In this document: positions 33,692 to 48,830 of the stretch, in pieces
Numbering within the stretch: position 1 is the first letter of the stretch
How the letters are laid out: each line of letters starts with the position of its first letter
Assembly: GCF_020882245.1 (NCBI RefSeq)
Contig: NC_083597.1
Location: 158,581-222,580, forward strand
Length of the DNA stretch: 64,000 nt
Source of the DNA: Rhopalosiphum padi
Lineage: Eukaryota > Arthropoda > Insecta > Hemiptera > Aphididae
Direction of reading: 5' to 3'
Translations under genes and position numbers: made by a program
Notes under the pieces: model-generated
The model's input: the letters and a program-made list of their open reading frames with translations, nothing else
Told to the model about the DNA's origin: nothing
The model's database searches: none

Positions 33692-36395
33692 TTTCAGTAT
33701 TTTGTCTATATGATATTTATATAGAAATTATTATATGCATTATGTGCATATTAAAGATAAATACCATCTTTCTGACTTATAAAATGTATCAACCAAATAA
33801 CAAGATCTATTATATTATTATATAATTTCCAAAATTCCAAATACATGGTGTAGATCATATTATACAGAGCTTAGATTTATTACTTATTAGGTACATCGTA
33901 CAAGAATAAACTTCTTATGAGTAATGAAATAAAAAAAATTCTTTTTATATAAATACATATTTATTATATAGTAAAAAATACCAAAATTATCTAGAGTCAG
34001 ATCATCAAACGATTATTAATTAATTCCATCTAATATTGTGTTGGGTTTGATATAATAAGCATTAATCATGATAAAAATAAAATAGTAGGCGATAATATTA
34101 TTATTATATTGGGTGCAGAGTATCATTGTATAATATTATGTTTATTTACAATATTGTTTAACGTAATAAACCAAATTCTTATTTTTATAACTTTTTTCGT
34201 TTTTTAACTTTAATTTAACTATTATTCGTATGTATTTACGCATATAAACTTATCGATGTAAATCACTAGAGAAGTGTGCGGTTTATCGGATACGTCCATT
34301 GGATCCAGAATTTCAACAGTAAAAAAGCGGAAGTCTTGTTTTCTTTTGTCGAAATTATTCTCTCGGCGGTTCGAATAGTTTTCTCACAATATCTCACAGT
34401 AGTACTGAGGAGAGAGAAAAAACTACCCTTTGTTTACAAAGTTTCAACTTTTAGTGCCTAAATGATAGTCAGAATGGATTTATTTTGTTCTAAACTTTTT
34501 TCTTTCTACCCCACGGGGGCTGTTTAGAAAAAATAAAAAATATTTTATCAACTATGCTAAGACAAAAGCGTAATAGATAGACATATTGGTTAATGAATAC
34601 TGAATTGATATCTAATAAATTAAACTTTATATACTATACGTTTTGATTATATTATAATAACTTTAAATTATGTATATAATACAAGCGCCCATATATTTTT
34701 TTTTACCGTATACAATCCTAAAATACTCTAACTCAGAGGTTTCCGAACTTTCAACGATACGAATTATTTTAAAATTTTTTTACATTTTAGAGATTCATGA
34801 CATACTATAAATTTTTTTTTGTTTCATTGTTGATCACTGCAATAACTTTTAGACTGACAGCATAGTAGTGACACACATATCTATTATTGTACTTGTAATC
34901 TTTGCAAATAATTTTCGGTGATAAATCTACATTAGAACTTCGATATATTATAGTATATTTAGATATAAGTGGAAATTACCCGAAGCACTTACCCTGCCTG
35001 CTGAAGAAAATATTAATTTGTAATTTAATAAATATTAGTATTTTACCTAATGACTTATTATAAATACATTTTTTAACTACATTAGGAAATAAATGAAACG
35101 AAAAAATGTGCAATTCGTACTTACCAATACTTAATAATACATAGATATTAATATATTATACAATATTTAATATTTATATTTATATGTTGAAATAACATTA
35201 CGACTTTAATTACCCTAAACCTAACCTAATCTGGAGTACTGGAGTAACATACGTCTACAATAGTCGGTTGACACATTCACTCAATAAAATAGTATCTGCT
35301 TTTATATTTAGATACCTATAGTACTTACTATATTATTATTTATAAAAAAACTAGTTTTAAATATTACTAAATTCTTTTGTTATTTTCGTTCTATAGTTAA
35401 ATATAAATATTTTACAATATAAACGCAATGTACAACTTTATAGGATTTTTACTATTTCTTACTACTATATTTATAATTAATCCACAACAAATATGAAATT
35501 ATTAAATGTATAAATTTTAATTTTTAAAAATCACCTAGCTTTTTACTTAAAATAAAAATTCTAGATATTGACATGCTAATTAAAATTTTTTAAGTTTTGA
35601 TTGAAGCAAGAATTATATTGATGTGTATTGTGTAATATTATTAATATTATTGTGTATGATAATTTAATAATAATGCTTTACAAATGTAGACATTTTTTTA
35701 GCATCGTAGATTGTTACTAACTAAATGAGATTATAAATAAATACATTATACAATTTGAAAATATTGTTAAATTATTGTAAAATGTACAAATAATATAAAA
35801 TTACTAATTTTACTGTTCATCTACTATATGTACCTCCAAGTTGTAATGACTTTTAGTGAATTTTAGTAAAAAATAATTTAGTTTTAATTGTCTAATACTT
35901 TTTTTTTTGTATTATAACTGTAATAATTAGTGATTCACAACGACATCGATATCGTTAGGTTAGGTTAGGTTAATTAGTATAAAAATTGTTAAGTTATACT
36001 GAAATCTCCATGATTTCAAATCTAAAAAATATATTTAATATAATTTATTATAATTTAATTAATGTATATGGATATTATAAATAATTACCTAGGTATTAAC
36101 AAAATTATTTAAAAAAATATTTTAATTTAAAAAAAAAAAAACAAAAACTCATTTAAGCTGAAGTAGCGTCACTGGACGCCTTCTTTACTCATCAAGCTGT
36201 CAAACCCTGTTAAAATCTATTATAGCATGTGTTACTTATTGTATTTTTGCTATAAATAGATTGTAAATATTCGTTAAAATAAAAAAAAATTAAAAAAAAA
36301 AATAAAAATAGGTATTAAAAATTGCAATCGAATTGTAGTGTAACATTTATTTTTATTAAGTTAATATATCTAGCGAGTTTTATATGTGCGTGAGT
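30298..36395. other. AT-rich non-coding DNA, no gene seen
   Basis: Six kb without a convincing exon. It holds an (AT)n microsatellite at 33658-33686, a probable truncated hAT end at 34734 (CAGAGGTTTCCGAACTTTC), and a three-unit TTAGG motif at 35955-35972. Confidence 0.55.
35955..35972 (+). repeat. short interstitial TTAGG motif (three units)
   Basis: TTAGGTTAGGTTAGGTTA. Unlike the patch at 18792, no flanking duplication was noticed. Confidence 0.7.
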
Positions 36396-36398
36396 TTG

Positions 36399-36766
36399 AT
36401 ACCGTCCACCATGTTATGATAATCATACCAAAGTTGTAGCAACTTTTTGCAACTAATTTTCAACTTTGGCAAAATAGATGCCGACCCACCCCATCATCGT
36501 ATCAATTTCAAACGTTTTTTTTTTTTTATAATTTAGTAACTATGTAATTTTAGGCAATCTTCGTGAAAACATTTGCAACCTCGTGGTTACGCCGAAATGG
36601 TCAAATTGAATTCCTAAGTTGATAGGCTCGAATTTACGCCACCCCACCACACACCCAAATTTTTTTCATAATTTAGCAACTATTTTGCAACTAAGCAACC
36701 TTCGTGACAACAATTTAAAGCCTCGCCGTAATGATAAATTTTATCTATCAGGGTGGACGCATCCGT
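36399..36766. repeat. possible TIR element with internal direct repeats
   Basis: Left edge TGATACCGTCCACCATG and the complement of the right edge GGATGCGTCCACCCTG share CGTCCACC, suggesting inverted ends. Inside are two diverged direct copies at about 36478-36600 and 36630-36735. Both contain an ACCCCA(C/T) block, ATAATTTAG(T/C)AACTAT, CAA(C/T)CTTCGTGA and GCCTCG or ACCTCG. Confidence 0.45.
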
Positions 36767-39700
36767 GCCTTATACCATTCTTAATTTTTTCTTTTTAAAT
36801 TGTCAAGTTTAATTGCCATGCTTATTGCTTATAGCCAATGGCGTAGAATTTGTCCACTAAGCTTGTAAGTTATTTTAAAATATTACCTAATAAAAAAAAT
36901 AACTGCAATTACTTCATAATTAATAAATATTTAATAATATGCTCTTCTTAAAATGTTTGATTATATAAACATAGTCTACTAAATATATGCGCGGTACCTA
37001 TATTTATATTACCATGCTACATGTTAAATAATATATTATATTTAAAAATATGACTTTCAACTATAAATTTTAATATGTGTGAAAATAAAGTTAGTAAATT
37101 GTTCACTAATATTTCTTTAAGTTTCAAATTATAGTTACTAAAGTATAAAAATTAGAAAAAACTGTAATAAGTCTTTACAGCATTTATTTTTAACTACAAC
37201 ATTAAACAAATTGGATTAATTAGACAAATGTGTAAACTATAGTTTTGCGCAAAAAAATCTTGATAAAAATGCAATTATTATTGAGTTACAATAAAATAAC
37301 TAAAATTATTGTTATTCATTTAAAATTTAAATACACAATTTCGTGCAAATTTAAATTTTAAATGTTAAAAAAAAATTTGGGTGATTATATTTTTTTTCGA
37401 TTTTAGTATGAATAACTTTATATTTTAAATTTTAAGGTATGAGTATCAACATTTTTATAATTTTTTAACAATAAAACAATTTGCAATTTTTGTGGTTTTG
37501 ACGAATTATGTCAACATTTTAATATAAAATGTTATTAGAATTTAAAAAAAATAATTTTAAAACTAATAGATTCATTGTTCTATTTAAAAACTAAAATTAG
37601 AGATTTTAAAATTTCTATGTATAATATTATAATATGAAAAGAAATAAAATACTTTTAAAATTATCTCATGTCTACAAAATGCCAGTTGTATAAGCGTTTG
37701 GTGAAAAATGCAATTTATTTACCTACTGAAGTTACCCGTAGTGTATTATATAATACTATACACTATAACAGTGCTGCAGGTAAGTATAATTCCGAAGAAA
37801 GTATATGAATGATTCATTGTAATTTTCTATATTCCTGTTTTAGTGAAATGAGAAAGCGAGAATACGTATAATAAACCATCATGTTTAGGTAACATATAAA
37901 ATAATATACATATAATATATTTATTTTAATAATATTGCTTTTTTTTAAAGTTAAAAAAACATACATGAGTATTACAGAATCTAATACGAAAGGGATTGAT
38001 ATGAGTATATATATAAAACTAGAAGGAATTTATGAGCGCTATAATAACATCAATCGGGTAAAACTAAAATACACGTGCATAATTATTATGTATCAGTGTA
38101 CATATTAGCGAATGTATAATATAATGTCTGTATGTCTGTATGTATGTATGCATAATTGTGAATGTTTGAGTTTATTCACAAGTAAACGATGGAAAACTTA
38201 CGGTAATATTTTTACCACGCCCAATCGGATTCCCATAAATAAGGCAACAATGTCAATATGTCATGGAGTCATGGAGATCTGCTATACCAGAGGTCAGCAA
38301 CCTTTTGAGACAGTGGAGCTAAAAGTTACAATTCACATTATATTCCAGTTTTAAAAGAACTTTTCTGGAATACGTTTTCCAATATAATCTTACGTTCAGT
38401 GATTATTATTATAATATTATAATAATATATGAGGCGCATATTATAATATACATCTATGAAACGATATTAAAAGGTCACACCTGGCAAGGAAAGAAGGGAT
38501 ATTGTATTAATCTTTAACTTTATATTGGAAGTTGCACATATTTTTTACTTCTTACAATTTCATTACATAAGACTATTTTTCAAAGTAACCAGTGTGTAAT
38601 TATCGACGTTGTCTCATTACGTTCTAAAAATAAAAATAAAATGTAGGTACTTCTGAGACAGCCATTAGTGGTAAATCACATCCAATTTTCCTTTCTATAT
38701 TATTTTAAATTTCGATTTATCACAATGAAAAGTAAACCAATATATTTAAGAATTTTCAATGCAAGTATTATCCTTTTTCGAGGGGAGAATAAAGATGGGA
38801 AAGGGCGTTAAAAAATCACCGCAGTCGAGTCAAATCCGAACCTAGGCCGTCGTCATCCGGAGTGATTGATGGCCTCTTCTTTCATTTTCAGTACACCACT
38901 GTAATAAACTTTTATCTATTACTAGACGGAAGCAGAAAAAAATCGTAGTCCCGGTAAACCCATCCCTAATTACACCATAATGACTTAAGCGTTTCAACTC
39001 CAAACCCAATTAATTTGGGCCTTGTTAACATTCTTTAACAGTGCACGAAGGGTAAATATTTTTTTTCCTAACTTTTATTATTATTTTCAATGACTGATTT
39101 CTAAAAGTACAGTGTAAAAAATACTTATATCAATTATTGTTGTAGAACGAATGCGATGAATATGCATATTTTCAATAAAATTTGCAGAATTTGGTAATGA
39201 TGAATATTGAATATGATCACAATAAACAGCATGTCACTGTTTACTTAAAAGAATGATTATTACAAAAAATGTATTACCTAGTAAAAGTTAAATACTGTCA
39301 ATACTGATAACTGATAAGTTAAAAATAAAATAAAGCAAGTAAATGTTATATTCGAGTATAATAAATATATACCACAATATGGTGCTGTAATATAAACATA
39401 ATTAAATTTGTTTAATAATGTAGTAAAATAATGTGAAATATAAATAATATAATAATAACTAATTATGTTACAATAACTAACAAAAATGTTTAATTAAACA
39501 TACATATTTAAAAAATAAAAACGTTCTATAAATTTAAAGTACCTATATAATAAAAATAATAATATATTGATTGTCTTGTATATTAAATATTATTTTAGGT
39601 CATTAAAACCATAATTTAAGAAAATCTATAAAAAATGTTTGTTGTAGATTAAAAATATTCATATGTACGTATTTTTTTTGTTAGATTAATTTGTATATAT

Positions 39701-41224
39701 TTAACATTTGCAAGAAAATAAAAAATTTAAAAATAAAAAATTTTAGTTGAGTGAGTTGAGTCATTCAAGAGATTCTTTATATTTATAAAAAAAACAGGCC
39801 TTTTTATGTTCCAATTTTGTAATAATACTATTTAACTTTTTTCCAATTTTTTTTCACAGAGATGTTCCAAATATTCTTCTGCGTGTCACCACGTCACCCG
39901 ATTTTGTATTCTTTTTTTCTGAGAGGAAGGAGAGAGGGATTTGTATTTAAAGGTTACGGTTTTAGCGTGTTATTTGAATAATTTAACGATTTTTTTCCCA
40001 AGGTATTATCAAATGACTCTGAAACTCTGAATGTGGTATACTAAGGGGCTTTGACTTCAGTCATTTTAAATATTCATAAATAAAGTTAAATTATATAAAT
40101 TATAATTAGAATTATAGAATCATTAGAATCATTTGTAAATATTATTATTATTATTATTTTTTTTTTTTTTTTGTAATTCAGCTATTATTACTATTTAACA
40201 CTTGATTAATTATAAATATTGATAATATTTTTTTTTCTTCTTTAAAACAAAACTATGTGTGTTGATTTAAAAATTTCATTTAGAGAAAGTAAAAACTGCA
40301 CACGAGCGAAGCTGAGGGTAATTCAGCTATTTTCATATACCTAAATGTTAACCGTGCTTTTAGAGAGTACTTATTAACACATTAAAATAAGTATTAAATT
40401 GAGTTTTAAAATTTTTCCTCTAAATAATTGTATAATTATTTGTTGTTAAATTTATGAAATGTATGTATTTAGGCAAGTAAAAACTTTATTTAAAAATAAA
40501 TTTATTATAACAAAATAAGTGATCGTATTATATTACTATTAGTAACCAATGATTATATCGTGAAAAAAATAATAATAAATTATAATATTTCAACGCAAAG
40601 GTGCCAAAATATTCAAATTAAAAAAAAATCTGATTTTCCATTATAAGTTACAGGGAAGTTATTCCACAACATTAGGATTTACATTTTACACTAATTGAAT
40701 TTTTAAAATTCCTAACCTAAAAATGTTTCTTATTATTTAATATTAATTACTGTAATTTTTACCTAAAAACTCTAAATTAAAATACCCAGGTAAATCACAT
40801 TTAATATTTGTGATTTAATACACCAAAATATGTATGTTATCACTCATCACTAAAGGTTATTTATTTCGAGTTAGGTACACCAAAACAACAAAATTGATTT
40901 TATTGAAAACTGTTTTTTTTAATAGGTTTTATTGACAACGCATTCATATCGATTATAAATATGTGTTTAAACTTATATGTATTAGAAGTAATATCATTGA
41001 TCATTGATTATAAATATATTACTATCAATCTAATAATCGACTAATCAATGGTAATATGTAGTAGTGTACTAGTGTACGTGTTAGTGTGTACGTTTTTGGT
41101 TATTTGACAAAATAAGATTCAGTCGACAATCATATAAACTTGTTTTATAGTCATATTGCTATTTAATATTATTATCAAATTCGCTTGTAAATAATAATAA
41201 TAATAGTATCTATTCTTAATTATT
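36767..41224. other. AT-rich non-coding DNA, no gene seen
   Basis: Holds a probable truncated hAT end at 38288 (CAGAGGTCAGCAACCTTTTG) and an ATT/T-rich run near 40141-40171. A LINE-like word (CGAGCGAAGCTGAGGG) lies near 40300. Nothing else was recognised. Confidence 0.5.
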
Positions 41225-41367
41225 GATATGAAAAAAAGTTAATTTATCTATTTTATTATCTAAATAATAACGTTTTAAATTTATCTTTATCTAGATAAAA
41301 AAAAAAATTAATTATCTTTATCTATATTTATCTAGATAATTTGTTTTATTATCTGGACTCAACACTG
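41225..41367. repeat. probable hAT element end (TTATCT-rich)
   Basis: Repeated TTATCTAGATAA words lead into TCTGGACTCAACACTG, whose complement CAGTGTTGAGTCCAGA resembles a hAT terminal repeat. The left end was not found. Confidence 0.45.
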
Positions 41368-43080
41368 CACCGGATCTACTACATTAGGAATTATGTCCTA
41401 AATAAGTTATGCGCTGTACCCTTTTAAGTGATAAGATATTGGAATAGACTGATGAAGTCGTTTCAATAAAAAATAATATTAAAAAAAAAAAATTAAATCA
41501 TGGTCATGTGGCAAGAGTGCAAAACCATACATCATAATTCATAATACTAAGTATTAAAGTTTATTGATTAAATCAAAATGTAGTATAGCATACGCGGATG
41601 TCGGTATACATATATTAATCCATTTATTTTTCAGCTATCTAACACAGACAGCTCGGTATGCACACACCCATTTCAAAAAAAAAAAAAAACTAAAATAATA
41701 CCCAAATCCATGATTTAGTTTTGTATGCATATTTTAGCGTGGCCTGTCGTAAAACTTTTTTGTAGCATAATATAACAACGTTTCAAGTCAAACAGTTGTT
41801 CGATAATTATGATTTATAGTCGATTATGTGTTATAGTTATTGGAGTTCGGATTTTTTAATTATTTATTTATATTCATTAAAATAATAAAGCATATATTTT
41901 ATGTTTATTTTTAACCGAAGAGTTTTTAGATTTTGATCGAAGCGATAAATGTATTGATTTTACAATGATTTGTTTTTTTTTTATGTATATGTACACGAGA
42001 GTAGGCGATAGAATGCTTCAATTTTTAATAGAAAATTTAATCTAGTTTCTACTTTATAAACTGCAAAATATCCATTACTATTTCTATAACCGAGAAAAAT
42101 AAATAAAAAATTAAGGACAAATGAGAATTTTTATGCTAAACTAGTTTTTAAATACACTCATTTTTTTAATTTTTTTTTTATAATTCAAATACGAATAACA
42201 GTAGAAACATGCAATTTTTACCAAGTGTGCATACAATCATTTTCATTCTATATATGGTATATTTTTAAATATTTAAAGCAATTTGAATTTTTTAGTTTTT
42301 TTTAGTTTTATTTTTATAAATGTTGATAAAAATGGATTACTTGCTATTTGAAAAATATCAAACATTTATGATAATTTTTTTTTATAAGAATTTAAATTTA
42401 AAAATGTATAAAATCACAAATTATTTTGTAGATGGAAATTTATAAAAAAAATATTCTATTTATAGCTAAGATTTGAAAATTTGATACCAGGTGTTTCATA
42501 AGTATTTCTACTGAAATCATAAAATATAAAAATAGTTCAAGGAAATTATTGTTTATAGACATTTTAAGTTCTAATTTAGATGAAATTAGTTATTTAAAGA
42601 TTAATAATGATATGTTAATCATATTATTATAATTTAAAAACATTCATGAAAACTTAAACTTTATGAATTTGTGTATTTTATATCATGATGAATTTTTTTA
42701 TACGTACTAACATATTTTATTTATTTTAAAATATTATCTATTTATAGGTAGTACTACGAATCTATTTTTATACTGTTTTATGGTATTAACAAATATATTA
42801 TGTTGTTAGATCTTGAGTTATAAATACTTAATATATATTATTAAAATTTAAAATTTGTTAATTTAAATCGTGGAAAAGCTGGAATCATGTATAACAAGAT
42901 TTATAAAAATCATTAAATTTTCAATCGAAAATATTTTTTTATAAAATTCTATTATCTAGCATGTTGATGCATTTGGTACAGGTAAAATGGGCAAAGCGCA
43001 AACGATAATTAACGCTGATACGCAAATTATGTACGATATTTTGACACAAGTAAATATACGATGCGCAAATGATATACGGC
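41368..43080. other. AT-rich non-coding DNA
   Basis: Nothing recognised. Confidence 0.5.
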
Positions 43081-43188
43081 TGTAAATTGGGTCCGTGATA
43101 ATTTGTGTCATTTACCAAAGCGGTAAGTTGAGTACCGGATATAAAAAAGTATAGTAACTAGTAGGTAAGTTGTGTTCCGGCTATAAAC
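43081..43188 (+). repeat. short-motif array: three copies of a GTAAGTTGNGTNCCGG-like unit
   Basis: TGTAAATTGGGTCCGTGATA (43081), GGTAAGTTGAGTACCGGATA (from 43122) and GGTAAGTTGTGTTCCGGCTA (from 43164), period about 41-42 nt, the last two followed by TAAA. Confidence 0.6.
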
Positions 43189-46100
43189 CATTGGCGCAAC
43201 TAGATCTAGAATATTAAAAACTTACAATTTTAATATATTGTATTTTACAATTTACTTTTGAATTTCCATTACAATAATTCCCTACGTTATATATTTCATA
43301 GGATGCATCTGTTCGGACAGGGAGTATAATAATATAATGATGCACTGCCCGGACACCAATTAATTCTACGCATCGATAGATAAACAAACATTACATCATT
43401 TTGAACTATTTATACCATATAGGTATTATTAATAATAGGTATTATCATATGTAATAATAAAATAATATAGAAGACTTGAATATACAGATCTTACATTTGA
43501 AACAATATTGGCTTAACTCAAAACAGATATAGTAATGAACCTAACCATGTCTTCGGAGACTCCCACTAAATGCCAATCGTAATTTTGTCTTGATCAAAAC
43601 AAAGGTATGTAACTTTTATTTGTATCTGTATACACGAAAAATGGTAGAAAAAATGCTTTAATTTTTAACTTTTAATTTTCAAATCACGTGCAAAATATTT
43701 TAAATTAGAAATACAAAAAAATATTCTTTTTATTCCTAAGATTTTAAAGTACAATACAAAATACTTCATAGGTTTTTGTAGCAGAGCGGTACTCACTTCT
43801 CCATCTTTTTTCGTTTACACATTTACGTAATTTACATTTTAATTCCTAACCTACCACAATATATCTATAAAAAATACGATTAAATTATTATAATTATTGG
43901 TATTATTATTATCATTGTTAGTTATTACGAATTAAATATTTGTATTGTATTTGTTGTAGCTAAGTTAAAAAAAAACATAGTACCTGATTTAAAGAACTTT
44001 GGTTTTATAATGATATTTGTAGAGCCCGAAATCTTCTAACCTATTAGAATTTATTTTGGAGAAAAATGCGTACATTTTTCATTAAAAATGTTTTACCAAC
44101 TATAGTTTTACTAACTTTATAAAGTACAACGCAGTATAGTCCCTGTTTATTATTCAGAACCAAACCGTCTTTCTCTGATTAATAAGCATGTTACGAACAA
44201 AATTCCAGGAAAATTTACAAAATGTAAAGATTACAGTAATCGCTTAAACTCGAAGATAATGGTGGTGTCTTTTCAATGTTCCGAAAAAAAAAAACTACAA
44301 TAATAGTAGGAATAGACGAAAACTATGAAAATGTACCTAATGACCCATTTTTTGAACTACTACTGCTGAAGTTCGACAGTTAAACAATAAACCTAGACGT
44401 TGAATATTGACGAAATAGCGACTGGTGTCACTAACTCTATGTACAGTTTTAGATTTTATAAACCATATTATACTTTAAAATATTGTTTCAAACTAAGTAT
44501 TGTATTATTTTTTTCTTCTTCATTTTTATATTTATAACTAATAAATATATTATTTCATATTATATAAAACTAATTTAAGTATAGTACTTCAAGAATTATA
44601 GCATTAGCATATAAGTGTAAATAAATTTAAACTCACAACACACGAATACACGGTTAAATTATACCAATAAAATAATATAAAATACCATTATTAAATTAAA
44701 GATTAATACACAATCACTTTAGATAAACATCGATTATTGTTCTTCTTATCAAGCTTTTAAAATAAAGAAAAACCCTTTCCAGCTCAACTCTTCAATTTGT
44801 ATGCCTATTGCCTAACCTTTAAAATGTTCGAGAATATTTAAATATGGAATGTTTTTTATTGGGTTATTATGACGTATCACCGATCTCTTCTTGTATATAC
44901 TATACAAAGGATAACAAAAATAACTAACATTTAAATGTTTTTATAATTTTGATCTAAACGAACTTTATTACAAAGTTTTTTTGTTATTAAATTCGATTGT
45001 TATTTCTATTATACGTAGTAATGCCGATAGTGGTTAGATTATTTGTATTGGTAAGTGAATAGTAATATAGTAATGAAAGAAGTGAATCCGAAGAGGCGAA
45101 GAATAAGAGTATTTATTGACAAAACGTATTATTTAAAAAATAGAATAACTTAGTTATCTATCCAAGGTAGAATTATTTCATTTAGTGAATATAAAATACC
45201 GTTTGCTAGATCCAGATGAAATATTTATAAACAAGTCGACATGAGATGTGCACATATACTAGATAGTATGCTATTTTTAATTTATAAGTTTATCAAATAC
45301 GGCATATTACATTGAAATTTATATTATATAGATCTATATGATATACCTACATTTTTGTTTTTTACTTTTACAACTTAGTTGTTTCCACGGCAATTCAACG
45401 GCTGTTCACCAGCAGTGGTTTTCCATTAGTGGCGACGACCATGTGATATAGCTAGTAACAGCTATAAAAGATACGATAGGTACGTAAGACCGCGAGAGTC
45501 ATTGCGTAATACATACATATCCAATTCATCGTTGAAATCAGTTGAATAATAAAACATGGGCTGTGTTTTACACGTCGTCCCCGCACTATAGTGACATAGC
45601 ACAGGCATCAGAGGATAGCAAGGGAGGAAAATTCACAACCACATATATAATATTACAATCGATGTACTTGCATACACAGCCTTGGTTTAAGTTCAAACCT
45701 TGAACTTTTTCTTGAACTAAATACAGTAAAAACTAATGTAAACTGCTATTAATATAACTATACATTACTAAATGACATGTCAATTATTGAATATATTGAT
45801 AAGCGTGGTTTATTAAATATACCGACGAAAAAATATTAAGAAAATAACACTCTTACGCTGGGATGAATGAGCGCCAAAAAACACAAATTATAAAACCTTT
45901 CCATTAATGTTATGGATATAATATGTATAATAATAATATAGAAAATATAGCGAAGCTTAATTTTAGCCAACATAAATAATGTACAAAAAATAAATTTAAA
46001 ATACTATTATATATTTTGTATACCTATTATATAGTACAATGCTAAACTTCGCTTGTTTCGGTTGTGCTTTAACGTGCGTCCCATCCAATTACGTTTCACT

Positions 46101-48033
46101 AACGACACGTTGACTTTAATATAATATTATGTAATGATTTTGTGCATATTATGCTTATTAGCTATCAATAGAAACCAACTCTCTATCACGTGTAGTCTTT
46201 GTAATTGACTTTTTCATAATTGCTGTGTGTATACGCCTGCTACTAATAATACGGTTATGAGCATTTTTAATTTACTATCTTATAAACGCATAACTTGGTA
46301 AAAAATGTAATAGTCATAAAAAGCCAATATACAAACACTATAATTTTCTTCCCATCAAGTTTCACAAGTGGTCGATTTACTCTTATTTTTAAACTAACGG
46401 AGCTAAACGTGATCTGCTGAGCGTAAATTTGCCATATATTACATATTTTCATCTTAACCCACATTAAAATGTATATTGAAAATATGTAATTAGCTAACCT
46501 AACCAATATGCTTTTATTATACATTTAATTGACACGTATCGTACACACAAATATTGAATTATCATTTATCATACAGCAAAGAAATGTTATCAACTGCATA
46601 AAGTGTAGCAATACGTGTAGATTATTGTCGATGCGATTTACAATTTGTTAGGTGGCTAGTTTAAAACCTAGATAGTTTTTAGATAAGGCAAGGATGGTAC
46701 TTTGAATGTGAATAGAATGGGCTATAACACGCGAGGGGAAGAAAACGATGGAAGAGAGTAGGTAATTAATAATGGAATTTGCGTGTTAAACTGAGCGTAA
46801 ACCTGCTCTCTAAAAACGGATCGTGGGTAAAACTTCTATCTCGGATTATGCATTACTACCCTCTTTGCGGGATTTAGTCTAAGCCAACCCACTCACCTCC
46901 TTACCGACCAAGGCCATTCACTTGTTCGTTTTATACGCACATCGAATTCAAACGTGCTGCGGCCTATATAAATATAGTCACCTAACACACTGTGCAAACA
47001 TAGAAGTAGAATTATTAAGAGAGTTTGCCAAAGTTTGTTACATTCTTAACAAACGTCATATAGTGTGAAACAGAGGGTAAGAGTATATAATATAAAAAAG
47101 AGAGAAAGAGTAAGAGAGTGTACTGGAAACCACTATTTACTGCCGAAACGCTAGATCTAACCCCTTGCTTGTTGTATACATAAATTTGTAAAAGTTAACT
47201 ACACTAACTACCACTATACACACAACGAATATTATTATCAGCCAATGAAATACGTTTCCAATTATGCACCATCAAATTTTGTATTGGATGAATATATGAT
47301 GTGACTGTAGCATTGGTGAATTTCATAACGTAAATATAAAATTGTGCCAATAGACTGTGATTTTTGATATATAATAACAAGTATATTTATTGCATATACA
47401 ATATACCTACAATCTACATATTATATAATATATGACTATACGATAGAAGGATAGTTGTATTATGGATTTAATGACTGATGTATGATTTATAAGACAAATC
47501 TAATATATCATATCAATAATAAATTTTAGGTTAAGCTAGATATATCTATACAATTAAAATTATAAGTTTAATACTCAAATTTTACATTATAAAAATATTA
47601 TTTCTCAACCTACAAACCTAACAAAGCGTTACAACGTATATAAAGTAATACAAATCAAAATGTATTTTTACTTGCATCATATACTAAACACTAAACAGTA
47701 TTGTATTAAATAATTGGTTAAGTGTAACATAAATTATGTTAAGTTAAATTATTATCAGAAATATCTGTTTTTCATTTATTATTATATTACTTACTATCAC
47801 GAATTAAAATATATTAAATATATTAAATATTTAAATATTTTAATTCGTGCTTACTATGTAAAGCCGATATTTACTATTTTCATTGTAGGTACTATGACAA
47901 CACAAAAAAAGAACACTTTTAAATCGAATTATTATTATTATCGTATGGTGAATTCAAACATATTTTTAAAAATTGTATTTAATATGAATACAATCATATA
48001 AATATATAATAATAATTGTATAGTAAACTGCAA
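43189..48033. other. AT-rich non-coding DNA, no gene seen
   Basis: A small inverted repeat at about 43310-43357 (TGTTCGGACAG against CTGCCCGGACA) could form a hairpin. A GC-richer stretch at 46800-46970 ends in a TATA-like CCTATATAAATA, but no exon was recognised. Confidence 0.5.
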
Positions 48034-48041
48034 TGTATGAG

Positions 48042-48830
48042 CAGGCCCTGATTTATGCAAGTGCAGATGGAACATTTGCTCTTGGCCCCCAATTTCTGGG
48101 GGCCCCCGGGCTCTGTAAGTTGTAGAATTTTTTTTTTTTTTAATTAATTCCACAACAATGAATTTTTAAAATGTAATACCAACTGTCAATGTTCAAAGTT
48201 TAGTATATTCTTATCATTAAATTGTCAGTTGAATTTTGGTTATTTTTGTCATTCCACACCCCAGTGCTAATTAATTAACATCACAAAATATTAAAATAAT
48301 AATAATAGAAAATTGTTTGAACATCGGAAATATTTGATACCTAATAACTAATTTAAACTTGTTTATGATAAAATGTTATAAAAATAAAAATTATAGAAAT
48401 TGGTCATTTTTTATTTCATTTTAATTATATAAAATAAATTGTTAAATTAATAAGTTATTTTCAATTTTTATAATTTTATGGAAGACTGAAAATTAATTAT
48501 TTTAATTTAAATTCATATAATAAAATCCTTAAGTATTTTTAATATTTTAATATAGTATAATTTTGTTGTGTTATTTAATTAGCATTGTCTTTTCATTATC
48601 CTTAATTTACTAGGCCAAGTAACTAAATTGTATTTATAGCACATGAAATAACGTACAAATATTTTATGAGTTTTGGGATAGGTATTTTGGCATTTAACAT
48701 TTTTAACCATTTATAGTATACTCTTGGCTTTTAAAATACAAATATTTTTTTTATTATCAACATCCCCCCCCTCTATGTAGATTTTTTCGTGAACATTTTT
48801 TTGACTTGAATTTTATTAAATCAGGCCCTG
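48042..48830. mobile_element. non-autonomous hAT element, 789 bp
   Basis: Starts CAGGCCCTGATTTA and ends TAAATCAGGCCCTG, a perfect 14-bp inverted repeat. Flanks TGTATGAG (48034-48041) and CGTATGAG (48831-48838) agree at seven of eight positions. No transposase was recognised inside. Confidence 0.87.

Noticed and set aside
34276..34461. Possible minus-strand exon behind a CTCTCTCCTCAG acceptor-like site
   Set aside because: No frame gives spondin or other recognisable sequence, and no matching donor.
38112..38354. 80-codon plus-strand ORF
   Set aside because: Runs across a truncated hAT end and low-complexity DNA; no homology pattern.
45380..45560. TATA-like promoter region near CTATAAAAG
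   Set aside because: No downstream ORF or exon; such words are expected by chance in AT-rich DNA.
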